From positions 18,215,744 through 18,279,743 of the forward strand of contig CP137670.1 of the NCBI GenBank assembly GCA_037976565.1: a DNA stretch of 64,000 bases, given 5' to 3'. A program made the position numbers and the translations under genes. The notes below the pieces were generated by a model. That model was not told the DNA's origin. It made no database searches and was given only the letters and a program-made list of their open reading frames with translations. The DNA comes from Mesocentrotus franciscanus. Its lineage: Eukaryota; Echinodermata; Echinoidea; Camarodonta; Strongylocentrotidae. Positions within the stretch are counted from its first letter, which is position 1. Every line of letters begins with the position of its first letter. This document shows positions 33,701 through 43,838 of the stretch, in pieces.

Positions 33701-36480
33701 GAGGGAAGCTGATGAAATTATTCACAAAAATGATTATATTGCAACCCTCCTGTTATTTCAAAATGTGCTAAATTAACATGTGAAATGTAAGATGTTTACT
33801 GACGTGACCTGCTTTTCTTATAATCATATAATGCTTGTGTCAGAAATTGTGTATTTTATGTGAGATATGCAATCAGAAATGCATGTTTAGTCAAAGTTCG
33901 TGAGATGGGAGAATATGCTATACTTGTTTAACAAACATAACACAGTTGGCAATACATCATTTTTGTTATGGTTTATCCCTTCAAACTTAAACAAATTGGA
34001 ATTGTCTTCAGTCTGTTTTTTTGCTAAAAAGAATAAAACAATTATTCAAAATAGGTTACGTTTCTGCATGAGATAGTTTCTGGAATACATTATGAATATA
34101 ATCTACTGTAGTTTATGCTATTGTCACTTCGCTTATCTTACCATTGCCCCGATGCAGAAAACGATACAATTGATTGTAACTTACAATCGATTGTATCTCT
34201 TTCTGCATCGAGGCACATATCTCATAAAACAACATTTACCCAACTTTTCCTTTTTTAATAATTTGTAGGTAAGTAGAATCAGGCAGGCAGAATAACAATT
34301 TATAATAAGTTTTGCTTTTTTATTAAATGGTATGAACATTTATATATAATACTTAAAGAAAATTACATCCCCAAATTGTCTCTCATTAATTCATGTGTTG
34401 TAATCGGTATGAATTTTGGGTTAGCATATACATATTTAGTACATACAATGTATATTGAATATTCCACACTTACTGATACTGTCCCCAATTTAAGGACTAA
34501 TGAATACTACTCATGTCACTCACAATTGTGTATAAGATGAATAGATATTTTACACTAGGCATAAGTTGTACATGTAAATTATATTGAATAGTTTGTGCAG
34601 ATAATGGAATTTTATTGATAAGAAATATTATATTGCAATTGATTTGTTTTGTTATGCACGAAGCAGTTATTATTGTAAATATGAAATGATGTTTTAATAC
34701 ACATGGTAAGTTTTATATTGAATTGCATATAGTTGACTTGTTTTATAAAGAATGCTAAATTCAAATATATTTATTCATTATGCAAAAATGAAATAGTTGA
34801 TATGGTAAATTTGAAGTGATGTCAGATATTGAATTGAATTGAATAATGAAATTTATTTAATGTACCGTTTCAAGTGTTATATATATATATATCTTCATGC
34901 TTGCTTCTCTATTCAATCCATAACAAATAGTTATACATTTCTTTGCTTCTTTGCATTGTCGTCTTCAAATATGTGCCCATCTTGTTATTGTGCTACCATT
35001 ACTCTTCAAGGTCGCTGCTTTAAACAGGTTAGCAAAGATGATTAGGGATAACAGGTTCACATGAGCAAAACTCTGCTAATGATTTTTCAATTAATAATGG
35101 TATTGTGTAGTATTGTATTGTATTCATAAAGCGAAATCAATTTCAATGAATTATCGAAGAAAGAGATATCAAAGTTATAAGTCAATCGTAGCAATGAAAT
35201 ATCACAAAGGTAATGTGATGAGTCATATACTTTTGATTGTTTGTGTTTAGTCACAATGTTGAGGTTAAAAAAATGTTTTATAACGATTTGTAACGTGTAA
35301 AAAACAATTTTACTGGAATTCAGTATGAAATGAAGTTACTTTTAATGTTGCATTTAATATATGTTGAAATGTTGAATTAAATTCTAGTGAAAAGTCATAA
35401 TCATATCTGACTACTATGCGATTATATGTGTGTGTGTGCGTGTGTTCATGAGGGGGCGGGGTAGACAGATCCACACAAAACAAGCTTGAAGTTCGAGATT
35501 GAAGTGAGAATGAATGATAGTGATTATAATGTAATAATAAGTCGCAAGGCTTGGTGATTGATCTTAAACGATATATAATACAATAAATCACCAGTTTCAA
35601 TTATGTATTAGGAATACATGATTTAAAAGTATATGTTTAACGAGGAAGGGGGCTTTTTTATTGGTACTCATCTTCGAGAATGGAAGTTCAATTGTTCCAC
35701 AGCGCAAAAATTAAAGGAGTTAATAATGTATCCACCCTTCTAGTATGGAATTTACTATGAGACTGGGAAATTGTATCGATATAATTATATATCGAAATTA
35801 TATGAACTCAATAATCCTAACAGGCCCCATATTTTTGTCATTTTCTTTACAAAATCATTGTTTAAATTTGACACAGAAATTGTAAGGCGATCTTGAAGTT
35901 CTGACCATTGATATTTCTTGAAGTCTCCACATGGGGTGTTGTTCCAAATTATTGAGAATTGAAACAATAATTTTTATGCGAAGTTTGTTTTATAGCACAA
36001 ATAACGAATAGAATTCAGAATGGTTGAACAACAAAATTCCATAATAGTTATCAAATTGTCATTTTGTATGCGCAGTCTTGTCAGACAACAATAAGGCTCG
36101 AACAAGAAATTGGATTCGAATACCTTATTAAACTTATGAGCTCAAGAATCAATTTCAATTTGAAGAGTTTAAAACAACAAATGCACATTCATTTTGAAAT
36201 AAACATATTTGGCATAACAAAAAATGTAAGAACAAATCATTGACAAATTGATTGTAATCTAAGGCCTCTTCGGACAGGGAATTCCTTCCGATTTTTTTTT
36301 AAATCCCGATCCTTCTAAAGGGTTTTGAAGGGTCTCAATCGGTATTAATATTTGTGAACTCGAGGTTACAATAGTGAAGAAAAAGAGGTCAGCTCGCATA
36401 AAACAAATAAAAAAACACATGAGCAATACCACTGTATGCGTCACCAGCCAGTGGCGTAGCTATACGGGGAGCACAGGGGG
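33701..36480. other. Transposon interior without recognised genes
   Basis: AT-rich sequence. One notable item is an inverted pair near 34150-34215 (GATGCAGAAA, later TTTCTGCATC) around ACAATCGATTGTA-like palindromes. Short frames here show no motifs. Confidence 0.5.
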
Positions 36481-37048
36481 GTTGTTCCCAAAACAAAATT
36501 GAAGAAAAAAACTAATATAAAAGAAAAGGGATCAGCTTTGGAAAGAAATACAAAAGGTGTGCCCCCTACCCCCCCCCTAATAATGTGCATGCCCCCAATC
36601 AGTCCGACCACGCTACACCACTGTCACAGGTGCATGTGCCACTTCGTGGATTTTGTATTTGCGAGATCGAGAGCGTTGTGCGCGACACAGGGCTACGTGC
36701 CACTTCGTGGATTTTTTTTAATGCACGAGATGAAGTGCGCTATGCGCGGCACAAGGGCTATGTGCCACTTCGTGGATTTGTTTATGTGCGCGCTGAAAGA
36801 TTTCACGAAGCGGCACACGTGTGTGTAGCCTTATTGTGTTATAATTGTACGCATGTCATATACATATTATGTGTGGCAAGAAAGAGTAGATTCTCTTCTT
36901 TCTTTGCATACATAATATGTTCTATTTATCGGAAGTAAGCGCCTCGAATTAGCTGGTTGAAATAAGGCATGATCTTTAATCGCGTTTTATTCCGAATGTG
37001 CTTATGCGCTTTCGCGGTCGCGTGTGACGGTTCGTGGATTCTTCGACG

Positions 37049-38976
37049 ATATATATGCAGAGACAGAGTAAGAGAAGGAGAGGGGCAAAATAAGAGAGGA
37101 GAAGGGAAACAGAGCAAGAGAGAGGAGAAAGAGAGAGATGCAATGGAGAACGATGCATTAAATATATCCAGCATAAATAGAATTTAATATAGAGAAAGAG
37201 AGAAGTATAGACAAGTAAACAATTCTATGTCCACGGGAGAGACGTAAACATGCATATACCTGGGCTGAATAACTCAAAAAGTAAAAACGTCTGGGAAGGA
37301 GACTAGCAAGGTGATTTGATATTGTAGCAGAGTTGGGAGATAAACCCTATATAAGGTTTAATACACGACAAGGAACCAGATTTCCCATAGGGTTGTACTC
37401 AAACGATTGACATTCTTCTCCCATAGATATAACACGCAAAATTAGGCATTTTATTACATTGTTTGTGATTGTATATGATAATATGTTATAATAGTCGAAG
37501 AAGATCATAAAATCAAATTTAAAACGACGGCAAAAAAAAAAAAAAAAAAATGACCCACCAGGAATCGAACTTGGGTCGCCGGAATGGGAGGCAAGTGCTA
37601 TGACCACTATACCAAAATAATCCACATAGACATTACACGTGAACGGAAAATGGAATTCTCAAATCCCACTTTGCAAGTGAAATATGAGCATGATCCCGGC
37701 ATCTGATCGAAAAATAAAGGGCACACTTGTGATAGCTTATTGTCTCAGCTACAACATACTCGAAGCTCAGGAAACACGAAGCTAAAACGACGGAGATATT
37801 GCTCGCGAAAGACGGGAATGTAGAATCCAGTTTTGAGAAAAAGTCATGTCCCATAGAGAATACACGCAAAATGTGAAAAATTGACATGCCTCCTTTAATC
37901 GCAAAAATACGCCATGATGCCTTTGTCAAAATGAAAAATCGTGTTGACTGCATTTGTAGAGAATTGTCTCAGCTAGAACATATCAAAATTTGGAAGAAAA
38001 TCGATCAATATTTACAGAGATACAATCAATTTTCCAAAAATATGCTGACGTCATAATATGCAAATTGAAATTTTGAGTTCGGAGGCCATTATGATGACGT
38101 CATGAGTTAATTGAGGGTCAAATGAGACATGAAATCATATCTCCGACTCATAATCTATCCAAATATGAAAAAAATTGGGAGTTCTCATCCATTCTGAAGA
38201 GTTACAATGAATTTTGTATAGGCATGTTTTTGCCCATATATGCTATGTATTACAAGAGCTCGCGCGCACGGACATTTATATTGAATGGACGCTCATCTTG
38301 TTATTACTGGTCAATAAGAGATAAATATGGTATCAAATTGTTTGAAAAAATATGGGAAATATCATGAAAGAAAAAAAAATGGCGATTTTATGTTGTGTAA
38401 TGGTGTTACGCGCGAAAACGCGCGCGCATGTGCGTGTTTTTTGCGAAATGCTTAAAATGGCCTGAAACGTATCCAAAATGAATTTGAGACGATTTGGAGC
38501 ATTTTAAAATTTTGCGCGCGCGCTCACGCGCGGACGTACGCATGCGCGCGCGTTTTTTGACCTGAAATTGACCGGACGGATATTGACCTTGATCATGATA
38601 AATATGAATGAAAAATGACTTTCCGTTATGAAGATATGATCATGAGTTGAAAGTACCAAAAAACACAAAATGGCGCCTGGATGACGTCATGAAGACTTGA
38701 TGACCTTGAAAATGTTCCTGTCACGTCTCATGACAATGACCTATGACTAGGCCAAAATTGAAAGAAATTGACTGAACCGATCTTGAGTTATCGTCTGAAC
38801 AAAAAAGTGCGGAGAAATAAAAATAAAGAAATAATAAATAAAGAAAGAAAATTCTGACGAAATTAATAGGTGATCTGTCGATACCGACAGACCACCTAAT
38901 AAAGAAAGAAAATTCTGACAAAAACAATAGGTGATCTGTCGATTCCGACAGACCACCTAATAAATAAATAAATAAA
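37049..38976 (+). repeat. Array unit 4, right part, with doubled 3' hairpin
   Basis: Resumes at ATATATATGCAGAGACAGAG and continues through the GA tract, tRNA-like module and ATTACACGTGAACGG half. It ends with two successive 3' hairpin ends (about 38868-38900 and 38928-38960), each followed by AATAAA-type sequence. The doubling suggests loss of everything between two neighbouring ends, or slippage. Confidence 0.9.
37551..37619 (-). repeat. tRNA-like pol III module in unit 4
   Basis: Third copy, same structure, with an 18-base A run (poly-T on the minus strand) at its 3' side. Conservation across three units reflects array duplication and not independent selection. Confidence 0.7.
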
Positions 38977-40018
38977 AGAGAGGGGAAGGAATGAGAGCGC
39001 TTATGACATTTAACCCAGTTAAAATAATCTCCTTTTTTGCCTATCAGTCAGAGTAGCCTTTCAGAAGAAAGGATGTGGGTCAGAATAACAGAAATAATTA
39101 GCTGGGGTTACGAGACAAGCATGCGTGCGGTGTTAGTCACTTGTCTTTTCCGCAAAGTTTGTGAGATCATGAATAATCGTATTTTATAAATGATATATAT
39201 ATTTTCGTTATCGTCTGTTCAGAGCCAGAATGGCACTAACTTGTTTTTAAAGTATCTGAGATACACCTTTTAGCTACAATGAGATGATATTTTTAGCAGA
39301 TGCAGTGAAATCTGTTGTTATTTTTGGTTTTATGGCGTTTTCCATCGTCGTTGGATGATTTTCGCCTGTCTAATGGCCACCTCTTTATAAAGACCACCTT
39401 TGTATGTATAGTGGCCATGTATTTCGTCTCCCTCAAGAATGAAATATTTGGTGTACACCCTTTCAAGACAGGCCACTAGCCAGCAGTCTCCACTTTCTCT
39501 GTTTCCCTTTAGTGACCTCAATATTTAGGTTTGACTGTGGTTTATGAAGCTATTTTCAGGCATGGAGTCACGTCTTTTGATTGGCACCATCTTATACATA
39601 TGTGTATGTCAACAACATTTTCTTCCAAATGGAAGAGAAATAGATCGAAAGAAATTCTAAGTAAGATCTCACAAGGGCGGAAAGTATCCTCGGAAAGATA
39701 AATGTTATGGTATTCAGATATTAGGCATTGTGAAAAAGATATATCCGGATGCAATTGATGATAATTACTGCTTATCTAAAAAAAAATATGTCTTTCGCTT
39801 GCATTGTTTATAGATATTCTCTGTTTCGAGCTTCATGTCTATATCATCATAACAAGTTATGCGACTCTGTAGTAGTTTATATAATTCTTAAATGTGTAAG
39901 CTGGTGTTTTTAACTTTCCGTGCTTGATTATATCAAATCGCTTGGCATACATGGCTTCTTTGTAGTCTCTGACACACAGACGTCACAAAAAGGGTTTCCT
40001 TTTGTTCATTTATTAAAG
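38977..40018. other. Gene-free spacer
   Basis: No repeat or coding signal recognised between the end of the array and the candidate exon at 40019. Confidence 0.5.
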
Positions 40019-40103
40019 ATTGCTACACGGATTATGAAATTGAACTAAGATGTGTTGAATGGGAAGAAGCCAATAACAACTGCAGGGAGATACCTGAAAG
40101 GAT
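40019..40103 (+). CDS. Candidate downstream exon of gene A (Cys-rich)
   Basis: 85-nt open segment between acceptor ttcatttattaaag and an excellent donor gtaagt, phase 1 in (matching 18157) and 2 out. The peptide DCYTDYEIELRCVEWEEAN continues with a third Cys and looks extracellular. Joining it to 17870-18157 requires a 21.9-kb intron that holds the whole repeat array and transposon. No similarity was recognised, so the assignment rests on splice sites, phase and composition. Confidence 0.45.
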
Positions 40104-40908
40104 GTAAGTTCAAGTGCTGCTTATGTTATTTCCTTTCTTGATTTCTTAAGTGGTGTATAAAGACTGAGCAACAGCACATCACAAGCCTTAACAGTCAGTT
40201 GATAGAGGAGCAATTACGCATTTTCAATGTATGCCTCCATCCACCGAAGGCATGTTTTCTGGTTGTCCGTCCGTCCCGCTTTCTCGTTCTCACTGTATTT
40301 AAAGAGCCGCTCGAGGCATGAATTTCATATTTGTAAACAGTTTGTATCAATATTGGAAGACAATTCGTTTAGATTATGGAATATGAAGGTAAAAGGTCAA
40401 ATATCACAAGGCTAAATCTCTTAAATAATAGGCATTATCCTCATTATCACGATATAAAAAAATAAAAATACATAAGCTATGAACCTCAAACTTGATGATA
40501 ACGTGTACCATAATATGAAGACGATCTGATTAGATTATGAGAAAAGTAGGTCCAAGTTCAAAGGTCAAAGAGGTCAATTGTTTGTAATTACAGGTTTGGG
40601 CCTTGTTATCGCTGTATTTCTCAGATCTTAAATCTTGGTGACAGTGTGTATCATCATAGGAAAACGATCAAAGGTCATAGGGGTCAATCTATGAAATTAC
40701 AGATATTATCCTCGTTAATAGGTTTTAGCCTTGTTATCAACAATATGCCAATAACTTCTTTACGGTGTGAGCTTCAAATATGGTGATAATATAACCATAG
40801 AAAGATGATCCAATTAGACTTTTTAAATAATTAGGTCAAAGGTCAAATATGACAATCGTAAGTTAGCTATTAATTATATGCTTTTTGTTTTCATTATGAT
40901 ATTTCAAG
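40104..40908. repeat. Low-order AGGTCAA-type repeat stretch
   Basis: Between 40380 and 40870, words such as AAGGTCAAA, CTTGTTATC and GATGAT recur about every 100-130 bases (for example near 40390, 40555, 40665 and 40830). This looks like a very diverged tandem repeat and not coding sequence. Confidence 0.5.
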
Positions 40909-41122
40909 AACAATTCCATCCAAGCCGCCTTTCTGTCATGAACAATCAACACACAAACCCTCCCAAAGAGGAGCTGATTCAGCAATACTGCAGCCGAGTG
41001 AATCTACAACCAGAGGATTTCCCCATTACGGTTCTAGGACAATTACCCCCTGGGCAATCATCCCCCGGCCAATTACCACCGGGACAGAACCATCCGAAGG
41101 GGAAGAAGGAGGAACTGATTAA
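40909..41122 (+). CDS. Candidate terminal exon of gene A, two open frames
   Basis: Acceptor atgatatttcaag follows a pyrimidine-rich stretch. In the frame set by exon 40019-40103 (phase 2) 70 codons run to a TAA at 41120-41122, giving a Ser/Thr/Pro-rich, mucin-like tail. If instead exon 17870-18157 (phase 1) is spliced here directly, a different frame stays open to a TGA at 41316-41318 and encodes a tail with repeated LGQLPPGQ. Both depend partly on a C-rich repeat also seen at 60950, so exonisation of a mobile element is possible. It may also not be coding at all. Confidence 0.35.
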
Positions 41123-41610
41123 GCAACACTGTATCCGACTGAATCTACAACGAGAGAATATTTACAGTCTAGGACAATTACCCCCTGGGCAATCACACCC
41201 CGGCCAATTACCAGCTGTACAATTACCTCTAAAGGAAAATTGTTTCAAGGAATTTCACCTCTCCACCCCGGAAAATAACCCCCCGAGAACAACCACCCCC
41301 AAGGACAATTTCCCCTGAAAAGTTTTCTATTATTAAAACCAATTTATTACCAGGGTGAACTTCCCCTTTAATGAACAGGGGCGGGTTATTTTCGGGGGGA
41401 GGGGTGGTTTTTCCTGGTTGTCCTTGGTTGTCCTGGGGCGGGGGGTTATTGTACTAGGGGTTATTTCCCAGGGGTGGGGGTAATTGTCCTCGGGGAGGGG
41501 GCGATTTTCCGGGATAAATGTTTTTTGTGGTAGTTTTTTCCAGGGGGTAATATTCCGGATGCATACTTTTCAGGGGGTAATCGTCTTGATACGCCCCATT
41601 ACAAAGGATT
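40950..41610. mobile_element. C-rich/G-rich inverted element
   Basis: The left arm has repeated GGACAATTACCCCC words; the right arm (41330-41590) has the complement GGGGGTAATTGTCC. It ends GTCTTGATACGCCCC. A related element at 60945-61310 ends GTCCTGATACGG. The left arm also carries a 130-bp duplication beginning AGGAGCTGATTCAGCAATAC at 40969 and again at about 41108. Confidence 0.65.
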
Positions 41611-42290
41611 TAGTTAATCTTAGATTTAAGACATTCCATTTGATTTGATGTGAACATTTAATTGCTATGGGATGATGATAATGGCAACGGAGTAAATTAT
41701 TTTTTCCTTCAAAGTTATTTGACATTGGTAAGAAAAGGACAATCTCATAGTATTATGGAATATTGTGTACTAGTTTATATTATGCAGTGATCCAAGTTTG
41801 GGCTAATGGGACGAATACGTGTGTCAGGCCCTATGCATGTGCTTTGTTTGTCTTAAATCTTTTAAAGAGTAAAGTTATGCCTCGTGCCTCAGTGCTTCAT
41901 TGTCTAAAATGATGCAATGTATCTAGACTTTCACAGAGCCTGGTTTCAATCTATAGGATAACCTTCAATTATTTCGATCAGCTTACTAACTTCTTGTCTC
42001 ATGATATCTAAGTTTTCTCTGCCCACTTGTCCACTGCGCCATTTCACACGCGTTGGGAGCATATGGTGTTTATCTCGAATAGCGAATGCAAACTCAAAGG
42101 TTACTAAACCAAAATGCCAAAAAAAAAAAACATTAGATGATATGTATCAAAGAAAATGACAGTAGACTTTCATAAAAATTGTTATCCATTTTGTATCACT
42201 TCATCAGAAGGATGTCAAAATAAAGTCAAGATTGTTATCATTAAAACAAAGATAATAATTTATCATAAATGTTGCTTGTTTTAAAGCGAG
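41611..42290. other. No feature recognised
   Basis: AT-rich intergenic sequence; nothing supported on either strand. Confidence 0.5.
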
Positions 42291-42294
42291 TGTA

Positions 42295-42568
42295 GCATGG
42301 CAAATGCTGGTTAACGCCATCTACGTCTTTTTCTGGACAACTGCACGTACACGAATGGACTTTATTAACGGTAGTCAGCGTCTTAATCTTTACATGGTCA
42401 GCGCGCGCTAGCGTCTGCGATCAGACCGAAGTTCTCCTCACGCTTCGGTTTCGCGTATGTTGCACGCATGTATATGCTGCGGTCGCGTCGTTCGTAGTCG
42501 TATTATACCCGATTGGCCCCGAGTCAGGCCACGGGAAAGATACATAGTCTCGTCATGCTACACTCCCT
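42295..42568. mobile_element. 274-bp MITE with TTAA duplication
   Basis: TTAA at 42291-42294 and 42569-42572 flank inverted ends AGCGAGTGTAGCATGGC and AGGGAGTGTAGCATGAC. The inside is GC-rich with many CpG. TTAA targets point to piggyBac or Kolobok machinery. Confidence 0.85.
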
Positions 42569-43040
42569 TTAAGCATTTACTTGGGTTTGAGTTGATATGA
42601 ACACCTTTTTCTTTTCAACTGTCAATGTGCATAAGTGAGCAAATGTTTTTTTTTGTTTTTGTAATGAGATGACACACTTATAATGGCTTTTGGCCCACAT
42701 ACATTGTTTCAGGCCAAATTTGGAACATGAGGATTTTGACAATACTTTTGAAAAGCCTGCTGCCCAGTCATCCGTTGTAGCAAATTCATGAATATGTTAT
42801 CATTAGACGGGGCCTTCGTTATCCTTTACCATGAAATATGATTCAAGCTCAAATAGGTTAGAACTTTTTACTTAGAAGCTATCAATTTGGGTACATTTGG
42901 TTTAATACGCACTGTACTTCAGTGATTACATGTACCTTTATGTCTAGTTCAGAATTTATTGACAGATTTGTCAGTATTTTTTGTGTAGAAATGTTCTCAA
43001 AAATATTATATGTAACAGTCTTGCATTATGGGGGCGTATG

Positions 43041-43300
43041 TCCTTTAATTGGAAATATTTTAAGGCACCCACTGTGACTTTACCTCTATCACTTTATGAC
43101 GTGTTGCAGACTTGCTCTATTGTAGAACACTAATTTATACCTGATGTTAACTGCATAAGTAAATATTTTATCCTTTAATTGGAAATATTTTAAGGCACCC
43201 ACTGTGACTTTACCTCTATCAGTTTATGACGTGTTGCAGACTTGCTCTATTGTAGAACACTAATTTATACCTGATGTTAACTGCATAAGTAAATATTGAT
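43041..43300. repeat. Recent tandem duplication, 2 x 130 bp
   Basis: The unit starting TCCTTTAATTGGAAATATTT is repeated from 43171 with a single clear substitution (CACTTTATG versus CAGTTTATG). Confidence 0.93.
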
Positions 43301-43546
43301 CACTGTATCATATGTTGGATAAGCGATGTGAAATTTTGACGGTTTATGATCTTCCTATTTGATCAAACATGTACATGTACATCATGAACACTTCTCTAAA
43401 ATCAAAACAGAATCATTCATTCGTTGTCGTTCCAAAGTTCCAAACAAGCAGGTGTGTATAATAAAATGCATTTGCTGTGCTGAAAACAGTATTGTTCTGT
43501 CTCTTTACGCTGTATATCTCTAATGTACTTTGAAGGAGGTAGAAGT

Positions 43547-43838
43547 GTCGTGGTCTAGCTGATACGTCACCGGACTGTGGATCACAAGGTTCGCGCTTCG
43601 AGTCCCGCCGGGACAGTAATGTACTTTCCCACGACATTAATTTGCATTTGCCTCTCTCCACCCAGGTGAAGTAAATGGGTAAACCCGGTAGGAATAAATT
43701 CCTTGAATGCCTTGAGCGCCTTATTATGGCAACTCAGCTACAGCCTGGGTAATAATATTATACCTTGTATTAAGCGCAGAAGTGAATATTTATATGGTAG
43801 CTGCGCTACATAAATTGACCTATTATTATTATTATAAT
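43547..43838 (+). mobile_element. Intact-looking tRNA-derived SINE
   Basis: Head GTCGTGGTCTAGCTGATACG (A box) and CGCTTCGAGTCCCGCC (B box), body with CTCTCCACCCAGGTGAAGT and CCTTGAATGCCTTGAGCGCC, GCGCTACATAAATTGACC, and an (ATT)n tail. Same family as 19327-19770. Confidence 0.85.

Larger units (their letters stand above)
27355..37048. mobile_element. 9.7-kb DNA transposon inserted in array unit 4
   Basis: Left end CGTCGTGGAATCCACGAAGT; right end, reverse complemented, CGTCGAAGAATCCACGAACC. Both continue to a CACA and sit in (AT)n, so the target duplication (ATAT or similar) cannot be sized. The motif TCCACGAAGTGGCAC recurs inside both ends: left at 27362, 27543 and 27604; right in reverse at 36636, 36697 and 36762, with a variant at 36801. 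Interior: two candidate exons of an element protein, a broken transposase (31790-32980), a second transposase scrap, SINEs and satellite. I do not assign the superfamily; the transposase resembles the group with F-x-P-K-K-D-x-C and D-G/S-C-x-G-Q-N motifs. Confidence 0.88.

Noticed and set aside
36499..36938. Frames of 109-117 codons at the transposon right end
   Set aside because: They read through the subterminal repeats of the element; the repeated peptides come from the repeats.
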